A stretch of DNA of 64,000 bases from positions 1 to 64,000 of the forward strand of contig DAOSES010000003.1 of assembly GCA_035363255.1 (NCBI GenBank), given 5' to 3'. Of the stretch, positions 22,517 through 31,453 are shown piece after piece; within the stretch, counting starts at the first letter, position 1; every line of letters begins with the position of its first letter. Source of the stretch: T3SED10-260 sp035363255. GTDB lineage: Bacteria > Caldisericota > Caldisericia > UBA6126. The notes beneath the pieces are model-generated. The model saw nothing but the letters and a program-made list of their open reading frames with translations. It ran no database searches and was not told where the DNA came from. Both the position numbers and the translations under genes were made by a program.

Positions 22517-25036
22517 TCAATACAAATCAATAAATCGTGTTTCGGTCGTCCCGTCCTCGTATTCAAATACTACCTCGATACCGACCTGTCCATTTGCACC
22601 CTTGTTCAGATTATCTGAGCCGATTTGAGCCGAAATAGTGTAGTTACGTCTTGATGCTGGATAGACTGTTTGCGCCATGCTTTTGGTCATATCCGCCACA
22701 CCAACTGCCTTAAAGGAAGCTGTACCGGATACACCGTTTTCAGTATCCACTACAAAGCCGCTATTTTGCCAATAGGCGAAGCCATCATCGGCTCTGCTGT
22801 TTCGCAGATGGTTGAACGGTACCATATCCTTGATTTCCTGCCCGATGAGATTGCTTTGGTCGAACTGGTCGGCAATCGTTGCTGATGAGGAATCGCCAAG
22901 TTCTCTGAGTTTTGTGGAGAGTTCCAATACGGTTTTCCACGGCTCTTGAAGGTTATACTGGCGGCGTATAATTCGTGTTTTAATGGTCAGATTCAAATCC
23001 CTGTCGTCAACGGTTACAATATCACCCAAATTCCAGCGCTCGTGTTCATAGCCTGTCAATACGGACAAATCCATCGCCGAGAGGACATAGGAAACGCGGG
23101 GCTTTGCGTACTCAGCAAGCCGCATATTGGTAAATTCAAGCATCTGATAGGGGTTCGTAAAATTGGAGCAGTCGAGTGTCGCTACCCGCACCTCGCTTGA
23201 ATAGGTTAAGTCCTCCAGATATTCCTTGCCGCCGTTAATGGTACTAAAGGTCATGCCGTCTTTACCGATGGCGTAGAGTCGCGTAACAAGGGATCGGGTA
23301 TCGACTACACGCTTAATCCCAGTCAAGTTTTTGCGGTAGGCGAAGAGCGCACCGCTGTCTGTCCCGCTGAATGTCAGTAAATCCACTCGCCTGTCCCGGC
23401 TGTGGAACACCAAATCGCCGCCATGGATGTTCTGTACCATTCGAAGTATGGAGAGTGCGTTCTTTTCTTGGCATTCCCATGTTCTCAGGGTGGTTACATT
23501 TACTGTACCGACTTCCCAGCCTGTACCCGCAAGTGCAAATGCCATCGGAACAGCGGGCAGGTCAGCGTTGAATTCAACTGGTTGTTTTTCTGCAGAAAAA
23601 GTCAGGTCATAGAATGCAGCTTCCGCATAGACCGTTGTGAGTATGCTGTTGCCATCCGAACCTTTTTCATCCGTCATTGTCCGTATGCGGTAAACATCCT
23701 CAGCGATCTGCACCTGCTTCTCGTTGTCAAGCGTCGCCCGCTTCGGGTCACTGTAGGGCAGCTTGAATTCCAAGGTGTCCGCTCCGTTGATCTCGCCCGT
23801 AACAATGATGTCATATGCATTCTCCAGAACCGTTTCCCATGCTCCGTTCCCGTCCAAAACCACGGGGCGTGCAAAACCCAGTTTCTCATACGGAGATTTG
23901 GGAATATCATGAAGTGTGATATCGAGCAGCTTTGGCGTGACCGTCGTATCGCTGGTGGTGAGCGTTACCCTGTAACGGATATATGAACGATTGGGTGAGG
24001 ACAGTTCTCCGTTAGTACCAACTGTCTGCCATGCCGACCAGTCCTGCAAATCATCTGAAGTTGATATTTCTATCAGTGAAATGGACGTGACGCCCGCCGT
24101 GTATTCGCTTGTTGCCGATACCCGACCGCTCCCGGCAAGGCTGCATTCAGCGGCAATGGTCGTCAGTTGGCCGCTTTCGGGGTAGAGATTATCAATGCCT
24201 TTCCGTAGGGTAACAGCTCCCGGCTCAGTTAGCGCATCCACGTTACCCGAAGTATCTCCGCCATTGGCAAGCATCGCCTGACGGAAATAGTGAATCAAAT
24301 CATCAATAGTTAAGTCGCTGTCTGTTTCAAAGAACCACTCGTCCAAGCCACCTGCGTAGTAATACTGGTTTGCGTGCATTCCCATGACGATATCCGCCGT
24401 ACAGGATGGATTCAATGTACCAGTAAATGTCCGCAAGGGGGCTGTCCACACTACACCGTCGGCACGGTTGCACAGAACTATCTGAGATGTTTTGTCCGTC
24501 GCATTTATGATGGCAGAGAGGAAATACCAACCACCATTGACCATGTTGAATCCAGGTGTTTCGGTTTGGTCAAGGATAAGCGTGCCCGCCGAATTATAGA
24601 GCATCATTCGCGGCCGCCCTTGATAGAGGGAAATATATAAAATTGGCTGACCGGGTCCTTGCCTTGTATTGAAAAGCGGAATGAAGTTCTGCCCGACAGA
24701 ATAGGTGGTCGGATTTACCCAACCGCCGACGGCAATTTTATCACCGAGATAAGAAAAGAATGTACCGTCGTTGGTGGCGACAAGGTGCGTCTTTTCTGTG
24801 GTTGGGTTGTTGATGTTTATGCGAAAATACCGCCCAAACCTGCCGTTTAGTAAAGAGGCGGTTGTGCCGCTCCAGCCGGAGACAGTAAAATGTCGTCCGT
24901 TGCCGGAGGAGTCTGTAAGGCGGGTATCGCTGTCCGGCGTGGATTCGTTGAAACGCCAGAGTGCGGATGTTTTTTCGGTTACAGGGATCTCGCCTGTAAA
25001 GTCTGTTTGAGAAGTCAATATGGATTTTACCGCCAT
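22517..25036 (-). CDS. Phage tail endopeptidase-like/tail-associated structural protein
   Basis: This 839-residue protein begins with a LamG/concanavalin-like domain (SALWRFNESTPDSDTRLTDSSGNGRHF...). It continues into the Gp37/Gp44-like tail-tip fold typical of phage minor structural proteins (DIIVTGEINGADTLEFKLPYSDP, then VYRIRTMTDEKG and ALSILRMVQNIHGGDLVF) and ends in half of a carbohydrate-binding-like sandwich. It follows Dit, the place of the tail-tip hub (Tal) in siphoviruses. The ATG at 25036 is preceded by GGAGG. Function is assigned by fold cues and gene order. Confidence 0.82.
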   Translation of the reverse strand: MAVKSILTSQTDFTGEIPVTEKTSALWRFNESTPDSDTRLTDSSGNGRHFTVSGWSGTTASLLNGRFGRYFRININNPTTEKTHLVATNDGTFFSYLGDKIAVGGWVNPTTYSVGQNFIPLFNTRQGPGQPILYISLYQGRPRMMLYNSAGTLILDQTETPGFNMVNGGWYFLSAIINATDKTSQIVLCNRADGVVWTAPLRTFTGTLNPSCTADIVMGMHANQYYYAGGLDEWFFETDSDLTIDDLIHYFRQAMLANGGDTSGNVDALTEPGAVTLRKGIDNLYPESGQLTTIAAECSLAGSGRVSATSEYTAGVTSISLIEISTSDDLQDWSAWQTVGTNGELSSPNRSYIRYRVTLTTSDTTVTPKLLDITLHDIPKSPYEKLGFARPVVLDGNGAWETVLENAYDIIVTGEINGADTLEFKLPYSDPKRATLDNEKQVQIAEDVYRIRTMTDEKGSDGNSILTTVYAEAAFYDLTFSAEKQPVEFNADLPAVPMAFALAGTGWEVGTVNVTTLRTWECQEKNALSILRMVQNIHGGDLVFHSRDRRVDLLTFSGTDSGALFAYRKNLTGIKRVVDTRSLVTRLYAIGKDGMTFSTINGGKEYLEDLTYSSEVRVATLDCSNFTNPYQMLEFTNMRLAEYAKPRVSYVLSAMDLSVLTGYEHERWNLGDIVTVDDRDLNLTIKTRIIRRQYNLQEPWKTVLELSTKLRELGDSSSATIADQFDQSNLIGQEIKDMVPFNHLRNSRADDGFAYWQNSGFVVDTENGVSGTASFKAVGVADMTKSMAQTVYPASRRNYTISAQIGSDNLNKGANGQVGIEVVFEYEDGTTETRFIDLY

Positions 25037-25040
25037 GTCC

Positions 25041-25814
25041 TCACCTCCAACGGCTCTTCGCCTGTATTTGCAGTTCTGTAAAGGTCGCACCGATTGCCGT
25101 AATGGTTACGCTGTTCGCTCCTTTGCGAAGAATTGGAAAATTCAACTCTTGAAGCAGCGGCAGACCATTTCGGAGCGTTTCGCCCGTGCCGTCTACCACC
25201 TTGGCAGTAACCAAACCGCTGTCGATGACAAGGGTTTCCCCGGCAGCCAGCACACCGATAACGCGAAGTTCTTCGTCATTTGTTTTCAACGACACATAGG
25301 TTGATGCCCCTGATGGAATGATGCCTTTCAAAAGGAAGACAGGCAAAGAGTCTGTATTGCCTTTACTCCTCGTGACCGCATTCGCGCCTGCTTGGGTTAG
25401 CGTAAAACCCTCGTCCGTCAAAGCGTAAGCATGTGGGTCGGGGCAGACGAAGTTCAAGTCAAATGCACCCGCTGAGCGAATAAGCCGTTCACAGTTCACT
25501 TCCGTCTGAAGTCGCGCTGTGAAATAGCGGTCGGCTACATCGTCAAGCACAAGCTGTTTCAGCCCTTTATCCGGGTCAAGCCATTCTGCCAGACCATCCA
25601 GAACTCCAACCAATGAAGCGAGGTTGTGCTTTGGAGCGATATTACAGCGAACGGTTATGACCCGCTCTGCGCTATCACTGCCAAAGTCTGCCACGCCGGG
25701 CTTGCCGGGTATGGAAACAAAGGAGTTGCGCAAGGGTGGCGAAGCCTGCCAAGAGGTCAGCCGAGCCTTGACGTTCATGCTTTGTGATGAGATTCCGTTG
25801 AAAATAAAGCCCAC
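25041..25814 (-). CDS. Distal tail protein (Dit family)
   Basis: The 257-residue protein forms the ring that joins the tail tube to the tip. It starts with GFIFNGISSQSMNVKARLTSW and has the central FGSDSAERVITVRCNIA and FDLNFVCPDPHAYA patterns of the phage tail family. It lies between the tape measure and the tail-tip gene, the standard Dit position, and ends 4 nt before the next start codon. Confidence 0.88.
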   Translation of the reverse strand: MGFIFNGISSQSMNVKARLTSWQASPPLRNSFVSIPGKPGVADFGSDSAERVITVRCNIAPKHNLASLVGVLDGLAEWLDPDKGLKQLVLDDVADRYFTARLQTEVNCERLIRSAGAFDLNFVCPDPHAYALTDEGFTLTQAGANAVTRSKGNTDSLPVFLLKGIIPSGASTYVSLKTNDEELRVIGVLAAGETLVIDSGLVTAKVVDGTGETLRNGLPLLQELNFPILRKGANSVTITAIGATFTELQIQAKSRWR

Positions 25815-25826
25815 GCCAACACCTCC

Positions 25827-28295
25827 TTATGCCGGGCTAAACCGCCCCTGCGCCCGCGAGCCGGTTTGCATCAGGTTGTACAGTTCCTGTGATATTCTGC
25901 GGATGTCGTCCTCGCTGCGGACAATCATCTGCTGTATGTTGATGAGAGAAGGCATACCTGATACCGCCAAGCCGCCATGACTTCCTGTCACATCACCCAT
26001 GTTTATGCCGGGCGTATCAAAAGCGGTGGGGATAGCGTTCTGCATATCGTCGGCGACTTCATCCATCGCCCGTTCAAAGCCCACACCGATGCCCTGACCC
26101 ATGTTTTCGCCAAGTCCGGCAAATAAGGTGGAGGGAGAACGGATACCAAAGAAGTTTTTAATGCCGTCGACGATCCCTCCGAAGAAGCCGGAGATTTTAC
26201 CCCAAATCCAATCGGTGACGTTCGAAATACCCTGCCACAGCCCCTTGATAAGGTCGCTACCGACTTGCACGATTTTACCGATGTTACCGGTAAAGCCTTT
26301 CACGATAGCCGTAATAATCTGAGGTATCGCTTTTACGATTTCCACGATGATGGTTGGCAGGTTCTTTATCAACGCCACAAACAGCTGAATGCCCGCTCCC
26401 ACAAGCTGCGGGATGCTCCCGATAATCGCCGTAATAAGCGATGAGATGATCTGTGGTATCGCCGCCACGATGGCAGTTATAATCTGCGGCAGGTTTTGAA
26501 CCAACGAAATTAACAGCTGAATCCCGGCGTCAATAAGCTGGGGAATAGAGCCGAGGATCGCTGTAATTAAACCCTCGATAATTTGCGGTATAGCCGCCAC
26601 AATTGCCGTGATGATTTCAGGCAAGGCGTCTACTAAGGACACCAGTAGCTGAATCCCTGCATCAATAATTTTCGGGATGGCCCCGATGATAAAATCTACA
26701 ATGCCGAGGATGATAGCGGGCAGAGCAGCGATCAATTGGGGCAGTGCATCCAGGATTCCCTGTGCCAGTCCAAGAATCAGTTGAAGGGCGGCATCAAGTA
26801 TCATAGGCAGGCTTTCCATCAAGCCTTGAACGATTGTGATCACAGCGTTCACCGCCGCCGGTATCAACTGTGGAAGTGCATCGGCGATGCCTGTAACGAG
26901 AGTGGTCACTAATTGAACCGCTGCATCAATAAGTAATGGAAGATTATCAATCAGCGCACCCACAATGGTCATAACGGCATCCACGGCAGCGGGGATAAGT
27001 TCGGGTAAAAGCGTTAAAATCGTTGTCAGCACCTGTGTGAAAAGGTCGACTACCGTAGCGAGCAGAGTCGGAAGCAAATCACCGATTGCCTGTAGTATCC
27101 CGTCAAGGGCAGGGGGCAGTGCTCTTACGATATTCTCAATAACTGGAACAATGTTTTTCACGACGTTCTGGAACGCTTCGACCACATTACCAATCAAAAG
27201 TCCTACATCAGCATTGGCATTACCCAAACCCGCCATCAAGTTGCCGATAGCCGATTGCATTCCCGCCATAGAGCCAGTAATTGTTTCCGTGGCTTCCAAG
27301 GCGGTCGTTCCTGTGATCCCCATTTCGGTCTGAATGACATGGATTGCTTCGGTCAAATCGGAAAATGAAGAGAGGTCGTATTTAATACCGGAGATTTTTT
27401 CGGCATCAGCCAAGAGCCTCTCCATTTCAGACTTTGTGCCGCCATAGCCCAGTTTCAGGTTGTCGAGCATCGTGTAGTTCTGCTTGGCGAAACCCTGATA
27501 GGCATTTTGGATGGATGCGATGTCCGTACCCATTTTATTGGCGTTATCGGCCATATCCGTAATCGCCATGTCCGCAACCTGCGCTGCTTTTGCGGTATCG
27601 CCGCCGAGGGACTGGATAAGACTTGCCGAAAAGCCCGTGACGGTTTCCATATATTCGTTGGCGGACATACCGGCGGTCTTGAAGGCATTTTCGGCATACC
27701 CTTGAACAGACTGCGATGCCTCACCAAAGAGGGTATCCACGCCGCCGACCAGTTGTTCGTAGTCCGCATAGGCGGATATGACTTCTTTGCCAAGTTTGAC
27801 GGCTGCGGCTCCGGCGGCAACAGCCACCGCGCCCATTGCCACACCAATGCCTTTTAGGATGCCGCCCAGCTTCTCGAACTTTCCGCCGGATTTTTCGGCG
27901 CTGTCGCCAGCGTCCTCCAGTTCCTCGCCAAGGTCGTCGGCTTCTTCCGCTGACTCTTCCAATTCACGCTCCATGTTGTTCAGTTCCGCGTTGGCGTTAT
28001 TGAGAGCGATCTGCCAGTTTTGAGTGCGCCGATCATTTTCACCAAAGCTGTCGGAGGCGTTTCGAAGAGCGGCTTCAAGGGTGGAGATTTTGTCCTTCTG
28101 GGCATCGATCGCTTTATTGAGGACTTCGTTGCGAGCGGCAGTAGCTGCTATGGATTTATCCTGTTTGTCGAACTCGCTCGTTACCAGCTTCATTTCGCTA
28201 CCCAGTACTTTGAACGACTGGTTTATATCTCGCAGTGCGCTTTTAAACTCCTTTTCGCCCTCGACGCCTATTTTCAACCCGAAGTTATCAGCCAC
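25827..28295 (-). CDS. Tail tape measure protein
   Basis: This 822-residue protein sets tail length. The N terminus is a coiled coil (EKEFKSALRDINQSFKVLGSEMK... NAELNNMERELEESAEEADDLGEELEDAG). A membrane-active Gly/Ala segment and a MAITDMADNANKMGTD region follow, and then a very hydrophobic part built from tandem repeats of about 44 residues (IPQLIDAGIQLLISLVQNLPQII and variants). The GTG start is set by GGAGGAGG 8 nt upstream. It follows the tail chaperone genes as expected. At the common rule of thumb of about 1.5 angstrom per residue the tail would be near 120 nm; that is only an estimate. Confidence 0.95.
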   Translation of the reverse strand: MADNFGLKIGVEGEKEFKSALRDINQSFKVLGSEMKLVTSEFDKQDKSIAATAARNEVLNKAIDAQKDKISTLEAALRNASDSFGENDRRTQNWQIALNNANAELNNMERELEESAEEADDLGEELEDAGDSAEKSGGKFEKLGGILKGIGVAMGAVAVAAGAAAVKLGKEVISAYADYEQLVGGVDTLFGEASQSVQGYAENAFKTAGMSANEYMETVTGFSASLIQSLGGDTAKAAQVADMAITDMADNANKMGTDIASIQNAYQGFAKQNYTMLDNLKLGYGGTKSEMERLLADAEKISGIKYDLSSFSDLTEAIHVIQTEMGITGTTALEATETITGSMAGMQSAIGNLMAGLGNANADVGLLIGNVVEAFQNVVKNIVPVIENIVRALPPALDGILQAIGDLLPTLLATVVDLFTQVLTTILTLLPELIPAAVDAVMTIVGALIDNLPLLIDAAVQLVTTLVTGIADALPQLIPAAVNAVITIVQGLMESLPMILDAALQLILGLAQGILDALPQLIAALPAIILGIVDFIIGAIPKIIDAGIQLLVSLVDALPEIITAIVAAIPQIIEGLITAILGSIPQLIDAGIQLLISLVQNLPQIITAIVAAIPQIISSLITAIIGSIPQLVGAGIQLFVALIKNLPTIIVEIVKAIPQIITAIVKGFTGNIGKIVQVGSDLIKGLWQGISNVTDWIWGKISGFFGGIVDGIKNFFGIRSPSTLFAGLGENMGQGIGVGFERAMDEVADDMQNAIPTAFDTPGINMGDVTGSHGGLAVSGMPSLINIQQMIVRSEDDIRRISQELYNLMQTGSRAQGRFSPA

Positions 28296-28321
28296 TTAAA
28301 ACACCTCCTCCCTCAAAAAAA

Positions 28322-28531
28322 TTAGATGCCATCAGGGATGACATCTTCGATAAACTGTTCGTGCTTTGGTTTGGTCATTCCGAGGAACTGGCGATGGCAT
28401 TCCCACAAGTCCAGCAATTGCCCTATCGGGGTGAGCCACGTTTCCTCTTCGGAGCGATTCAGATGAACCGTACCGTAATATAAAAGTCGGGTAAACAACT
28501 CATCGTCGCTTACCCGACCTCGGCGTTTTTT
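28322..28531 (-). CDS. Frameshifted C-terminal part of tail chaperone (gpT-like)
   Basis: An open frame continues from the slippery site for about 70 codons (GRVSDDELFTRLLYYGTVHL ... EDVIPDGI) and has no start of its own. It lies exactly in the -1 frame relative to the chaperone upstream, so a -1 shift gives a gpGT-type fusion of roughly 190 residues. Siphoviruses use the short and long forms together to coat the tape measure during assembly. Seen directly: the frame, the heptamer and their phase. Confidence 0.85.
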   Translation of the reverse strand, partial: KKRRGRVSDDELFTRLLYYGTVHLNRSEEETWLTPIGQLLDLWECHRQFLGMTKPKHEQFIEDVIPDGI

Positions 28532-28896
28532 GGTTCACCATCCTCGCTTTCGATGTTACGAGCCGTCCCTTTGAACATCGCCTCGGTAATTGCCGACTTA
28601 TACGCCGCCAGTTCAAGTGGCGAGGTGAGCAATTCCACTTCCTCCTCGGTCAGCAGATCTTTCGGTTTCTCCTTGTTGCGCAGGTTGTGGATGAGGATGG
28701 GCTGGTTAGCAAGGAGCGTAATCAGCCAAATAATCTCGTCCAGCGCCATCTCGAAGTTTTCTGACTTCATTAACTTATCACCCAAGTTATCCAGTCCGCC
28801 GTAGCGTTTGGCGATTTCCTTTGTAGCACGGGTGGACAGAATCAACTGATAATCTTCATCGCCGATTTTTATGACTGCACTTCGTTCGTTATCCAT
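28510..28896 (-). CDS. Tail assembly chaperone (gpG-like)
   Basis: The 128-residue protein between the tail tube and tape measure genes is the short tail chaperone (IKIGDEDYQLILSTRATKEIAKRYGGLDNLGDKLM). Near its end, codons CCA AAA AAC contain the heptamer A-AAA-AAC (28531-28525), a canonical -1 slippery sequence, 13 nt before the stop codon. The position and sequence both agree with programmed frameshifting into the next frame. Confidence 0.88.
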   Translation of the reverse strand: MDNERSAVIKIGDEDYQLILSTRATKEIAKRYGGLDNLGDKLMKSENFEMALDEIIWLITLLANQPILIHNLRNKEKPKDLLTEEEVELLTSPLELAAYKSAITEAMFKGTARNIESEDGEPKNAEVG

Positions 28897-28899
28897 GCA

Positions 28900-29499
28900 T
28901 TAACCCTCCAAACCCGTGTCAAAGTCAGGTTCGTACACTTCTGTATACCAACCGCTGATCACACCTGGTAGCACATCCGTATCATCTTCGTTAACTTCCG
29001 CTTTCCAAGGATGACGATCGTTGCCGTCCGGTTTATTGCGGCGGGAAACAGTACCTTCAATACTCGGTGTGGAAAAGGTGATGCTATCTCCCTTGGTGGC
29101 GAGATTGGTGGACGGAACGCCGAACTTCACGCGGTAAAGCCAGAAGTAGCGGTACTTACCATTCGCTTTTTTTGCCCGAAATCCAATAGCAACAGGGTCG
29201 CCACCGTCCTCTGAAGCCGAAATAAGAACGCCGTTTTCATCCATGGTCGCTCCTGTCAGCTTTGCGGCGACGGTTTTTCCGATGTCATCCACACCAAGGG
29301 TAAGCTTACCGTTTTTGAATTCCTTGATGATTTCAGCGGCACCATCGTCCGCCCAGAGTGTCGCTTCCGCAAGTTCGATAGATAATTCAGCTGAGATTGC
29401 CTTAGCCAGCATTACCGGAGTGTCGTAGGTCTCGTGACCCGTAATAGGCGCTTCGGTGACTGTTGCGTAGTAGAGTTTATCAAGACCAATTGTAGCCAT
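28900..29499 (-). CDS. Major tail protein, phi13 family
   Basis: The 199-residue tail tube protein starts ATIGLDKLYYATVTE and has the phi13-type core (ELSIELAEATLWADDGAAEIIKEFKNGKLTLGVDDIG ... AIGFRAKKANGKYRYFWLYRVKFG). The ATG at 29499 follows GGAGG at 8 nt; a longer in-frame start has no ribosome site. It is placed between the head-tail joining genes and the tail chaperones. Confidence 0.9.
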   Translation of the reverse strand: MATIGLDKLYYATVTEAPITGHETYDTPVMLAKAISAELSIELAEATLWADDGAAEIIKEFKNGKLTLGVDDIGKTVAAKLTGATMDENGVLISASEDGGDPVAIGFRAKKANGKYRYFWLYRVKFGVPSTNLATKGDSITFSTPSIEGTVSRRNKPDGNDRHPWKAEVNEDDTDVLPGVISGWYTEVYEPDFDTGLEG

Positions 29500-29500
29500 G

Positions 29501-29842
29501 TTATATTTCCTCCGTTTCGTATTCTTTCGCCACATCGATGGCGTAATGATAATAGCCGCTATCGTTCTCATAGCCGATGTAGCGGCGATCTGTTATCGTA
29601 AACGCCGCACCAAGCAGGGCGGCGGTAATCTGATTTTTCCGGTTGATGTAATTGCCTTCTGAAAACAGGGATATCCTCACCTCGGACACATCAATAAGCG
29701 GTGTATTATCCCCGAACAAGGCAAACTCATCCGTCATCGGTGTGAGAACAAGATACTCGTTGGGTGCAACACCGCTGAATATGCCCGTTTCCACCGGTAG
29801 TAGAGGAGAGAGCAGCGCGTTCAGTTCCTGCAAAATGCTCAT
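29501..29842 (-). CDS. Phage tail completion/terminator-like protein
   Basis: This 113-residue protein lies just upstream of the tail tube gene in the transcript, the position of the tail terminator or completion protein. It resembles the DUF3168-like group in size and in the mixed alpha-beta pattern (PNEYLVLTPMTDEFALFGDNTPLIDVSEVRISLFSEGNY). It overlaps the HK97 gp10-like gene by 4 nt. The identification rests mostly on order. Confidence 0.7.
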   Translation of the reverse strand: MSILQELNALLSPLLPVETGIFSGVAPNEYLVLTPMTDEFALFGDNTPLIDVSEVRISLFSEGNYINRKNQITAALLGAAFTITDRRYIGYENDSGYYHYAIDVAKEYETEEI

Positions 29843-30273
29843 ATGCGCTCCACCTCCTGGTCGAATTTTTCCTTCATCGCTTCAATAGCCGCATTCCTCG
29901 ATTGTCTGCGGGCTGGTCTCATGAAGGGTTTCGGCGGCTGACCGTGCTTACCGTATTCGAGAATATTAGCGATTTTGGCGTTACTGTCGCCGTCACTTCT
30001 TGGCTCGTCAAAACCAATTTTGATATCCCAGCCTGAGCCGTCCCGTTTCTGCTTCGCAGGCGACAAACCGAGAGAGTCTTCCAACTCACCTGTGGAACGA
30101 CTCTTTGTTTTCGTGCCATGCCCGACTACAGAGGAGAGGTTGCTTTTTGCCTTAGAAAGAACGACTTCACCGCCTGCTTCCAGCACTTTGGGGATAATTT
30201 CATCCGTTTTATTGCCAAGTCGAGAGAGTTTTAAGAGGAATTCCTCCGGCATTTTCATTTCGATTTTTGCCAT
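29839..30273 (-). CDS. HK97 gp10-like tail component
   Basis: The 144-residue protein shows the HK97 gp10 pattern: an N-terminal helix, AGGEVVLSKAKSNLSSVVG, a mid region GWDIKIGFDEPRSDGDSNAKIANILEYG and the final GQPPKPFMRPARRQSRNAAIEAMKEKFDQEV. Such proteins sit at the head-tail interface or help build the tail. It overlaps the next gene by 4 nt and touches the head closure gene at 1 nt. Confidence 0.87.
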   Translation of the reverse strand: MAKIEMKMPEEFLLKLSRLGNKTDEIIPKVLEAGGEVVLSKAKSNLSSVVGHGTKTKSRSTGELEDSLGLSPAKQKRDGSGWDIKIGFDEPRSDGDSNAKIANILEYGKHGQPPKPFMRPARRQSRNAAIEAMKEKFDQEVERI

Positions 30274-30617
30274 TACCTCACCGTCCCTTCCAATTTCTCC
30301 GCCAACACTTCGATATACATCCCGCGTCCACGTACATCTTCCGCGTTAATAATGTTATAGCGGCCATCAGCTTCGGAGATAAAGTGTGAAGTCGTGACCG
30401 TTAAGCCCGGAATTTTGCGGAAGCGAAACATCGCTGTTACGCTTGAAAACGCTGCGTTCCCAATAATCCGTTCCCATTTTGCGGTGGTGTTGCGAACTTC
30501 CTTATATGCCTTAACCGAAGCGATGATGTTGTCGCCTTTAGTGACGAAACCCTCTGCATCTTTGATGGGATCGGTTGAGATGATGTTGATTGGCGTACTC
30601 ATTTTTCCGTATCCCAT
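30273..30617 (-). CDS. Phage head closure (head-tail adaptor) protein
   Basis: The 114-residue protein matches the SPP1 gp16/head closure group in size and order (VTKGDNIIASVKAYKEVRNTTAKWE ... FRFRKIPGLTVTTSHFISEADGRYNIINAEDVRGRGMYIEVLAEK). The ATG at 30617 lies 2 nt after the stop of the connector gene and behind GGGGTGTG. It closes the portal before tail attachment. Confidence 0.8.
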   Translation of the reverse strand: MGYGKMSTPINIISTDPIKDAEGFVTKGDNIIASVKAYKEVRNTTAKWERIIGNAAFSSVTAMFRFRKIPGLTVTTSHFISEADGRYNIINAEDVRGRGMYIEVLAEKLEGTVR

Positions 30618-30619
30618 GC

Positions 30620-30937
30620 TTACACACCCCACAATCTGTCAAGACGCAAAAGCATGTCGACCGTATTCCAGACTTGTTGAGAAGCCTGAACGCTGTCGGC
30701 AAAGAAACCGGCAGTCGAGCCATCGCGGGATTCGTACCAATTCGATACAAGCATGATTACGGCCTGTTCAGTTGCGGCGGGTATAGAATTTTCGGTGTAA
30801 TAGCCCTCCGCAATATGCTGGTAGCTCTCGGCATAATTGACAGCGGCGGCGATGAGGCGCAGGAGCAGATCGTCGTCATCAGCGTGTGTCAGTATTAGGT
30901 TTTCTTTGACTTTTGGCAACAATTCCGTTGGCGTCAT
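30620..30937 (-). CDS. Phage head-tail connector (gp6-like)
   Basis: The 105-residue all-helical protein has the gp6/SPP1 gp15 pattern (HADDDDLLLRLIAAAVNYAESY ... AVIMLVSNWYESRDG ... VWNTVDMLLRLDRLW). It forms the first adaptor ring under the portal. It is between the head fiber gene and the head closure gene. Confidence 0.87.
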   Translation of the reverse strand: MTPTELLPKVKENLILTHADDDDLLLRLIAAAVNYAESYQHIAEGYYTENSIPAATEQAVIMLVSNWYESRDGSTAGFFADSVQASQQVWNTVDMLLRLDRLWGV

Positions 30938-30952
30938 CGCCGCTCACCTCCA

Positions 30953-31441
30953 TTATTCTTGGTCTGCCATCAATCCCGCAGCTTTCAGCTTTGCGAGCAG
31001 GGCATTGAAATCCGTGACAAGAGTGGCTGTGTCCTCAGCTATGCTGTCAGCTTGATTCGCAGCAGCTTTCACAAGTCCGGAGATTGACTCCGTAGCATCG
31101 GTAGGATATGTCGGGACATACAGCTTATGGTCATCGCCGATTTTAACTTCGACGGTGTCGTCCTCGGTTGCTTCGTCAGCTATGACACCGCCTAAAGTTT
31201 CATCTGTTGCCGCAGCAAGTGCTTGAACATACAGCTTACTGTCATCGCCGATTTTCACTTCGACAGTGTCATCCTCACCAGCAGCAGCGGCTTTTACACC
31301 GCCGAGAGTATCCCCAGTTGCCACAAGGAGAGGGTCGGCGGAAAGCCCCGTTACCGAGGCTCCCTCCTTGATTTCCAGCATGCCACCGATGACGGTTTTT
31401 TCGCCGCCCTGTTCGGTATAGTTCTTTGTGTTATAGCTCAT
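30953..31441 (-). CDS. Phage head fiber protein
   Basis: The 162-residue protein resembles the phi29 gp8.5 head fiber group. It has an N-terminal beta part (QGGEKTVIGGMLEIKEGASVTGL) and two internal repeats of about 36 residues (DDTVEVKIGDDSKLYVQ and DDTVEVKIGDDHKLYVP, each with a LGGV turn), then a helical end. Head fibers decorate the capsid and may aid host contact. It directly follows the capsid gene behind GGAGG. Confidence 0.83.
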   Translation of the reverse strand: MSYNTKNYTEQGGEKTVIGGMLEIKEGASVTGLSADPLLVATGDTLGGVKAAAAGEDDTVEVKIGDDSKLYVQALAAATDETLGGVIADEATEDDTVEVKIGDDHKLYVPTYPTDATESISGLVKAAANQADSIAEDTATLVTDFNALLAKLKAAGLMADQE

Positions 31442-31453
31442 ATTGCACCTCCG

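Noticed and set aside
25827..28295. The 44-residue tape-measure repeats as a novel repeat protein.
   Set aside because: Hydrophobic tandem repeats are normal in tape measure proteins.
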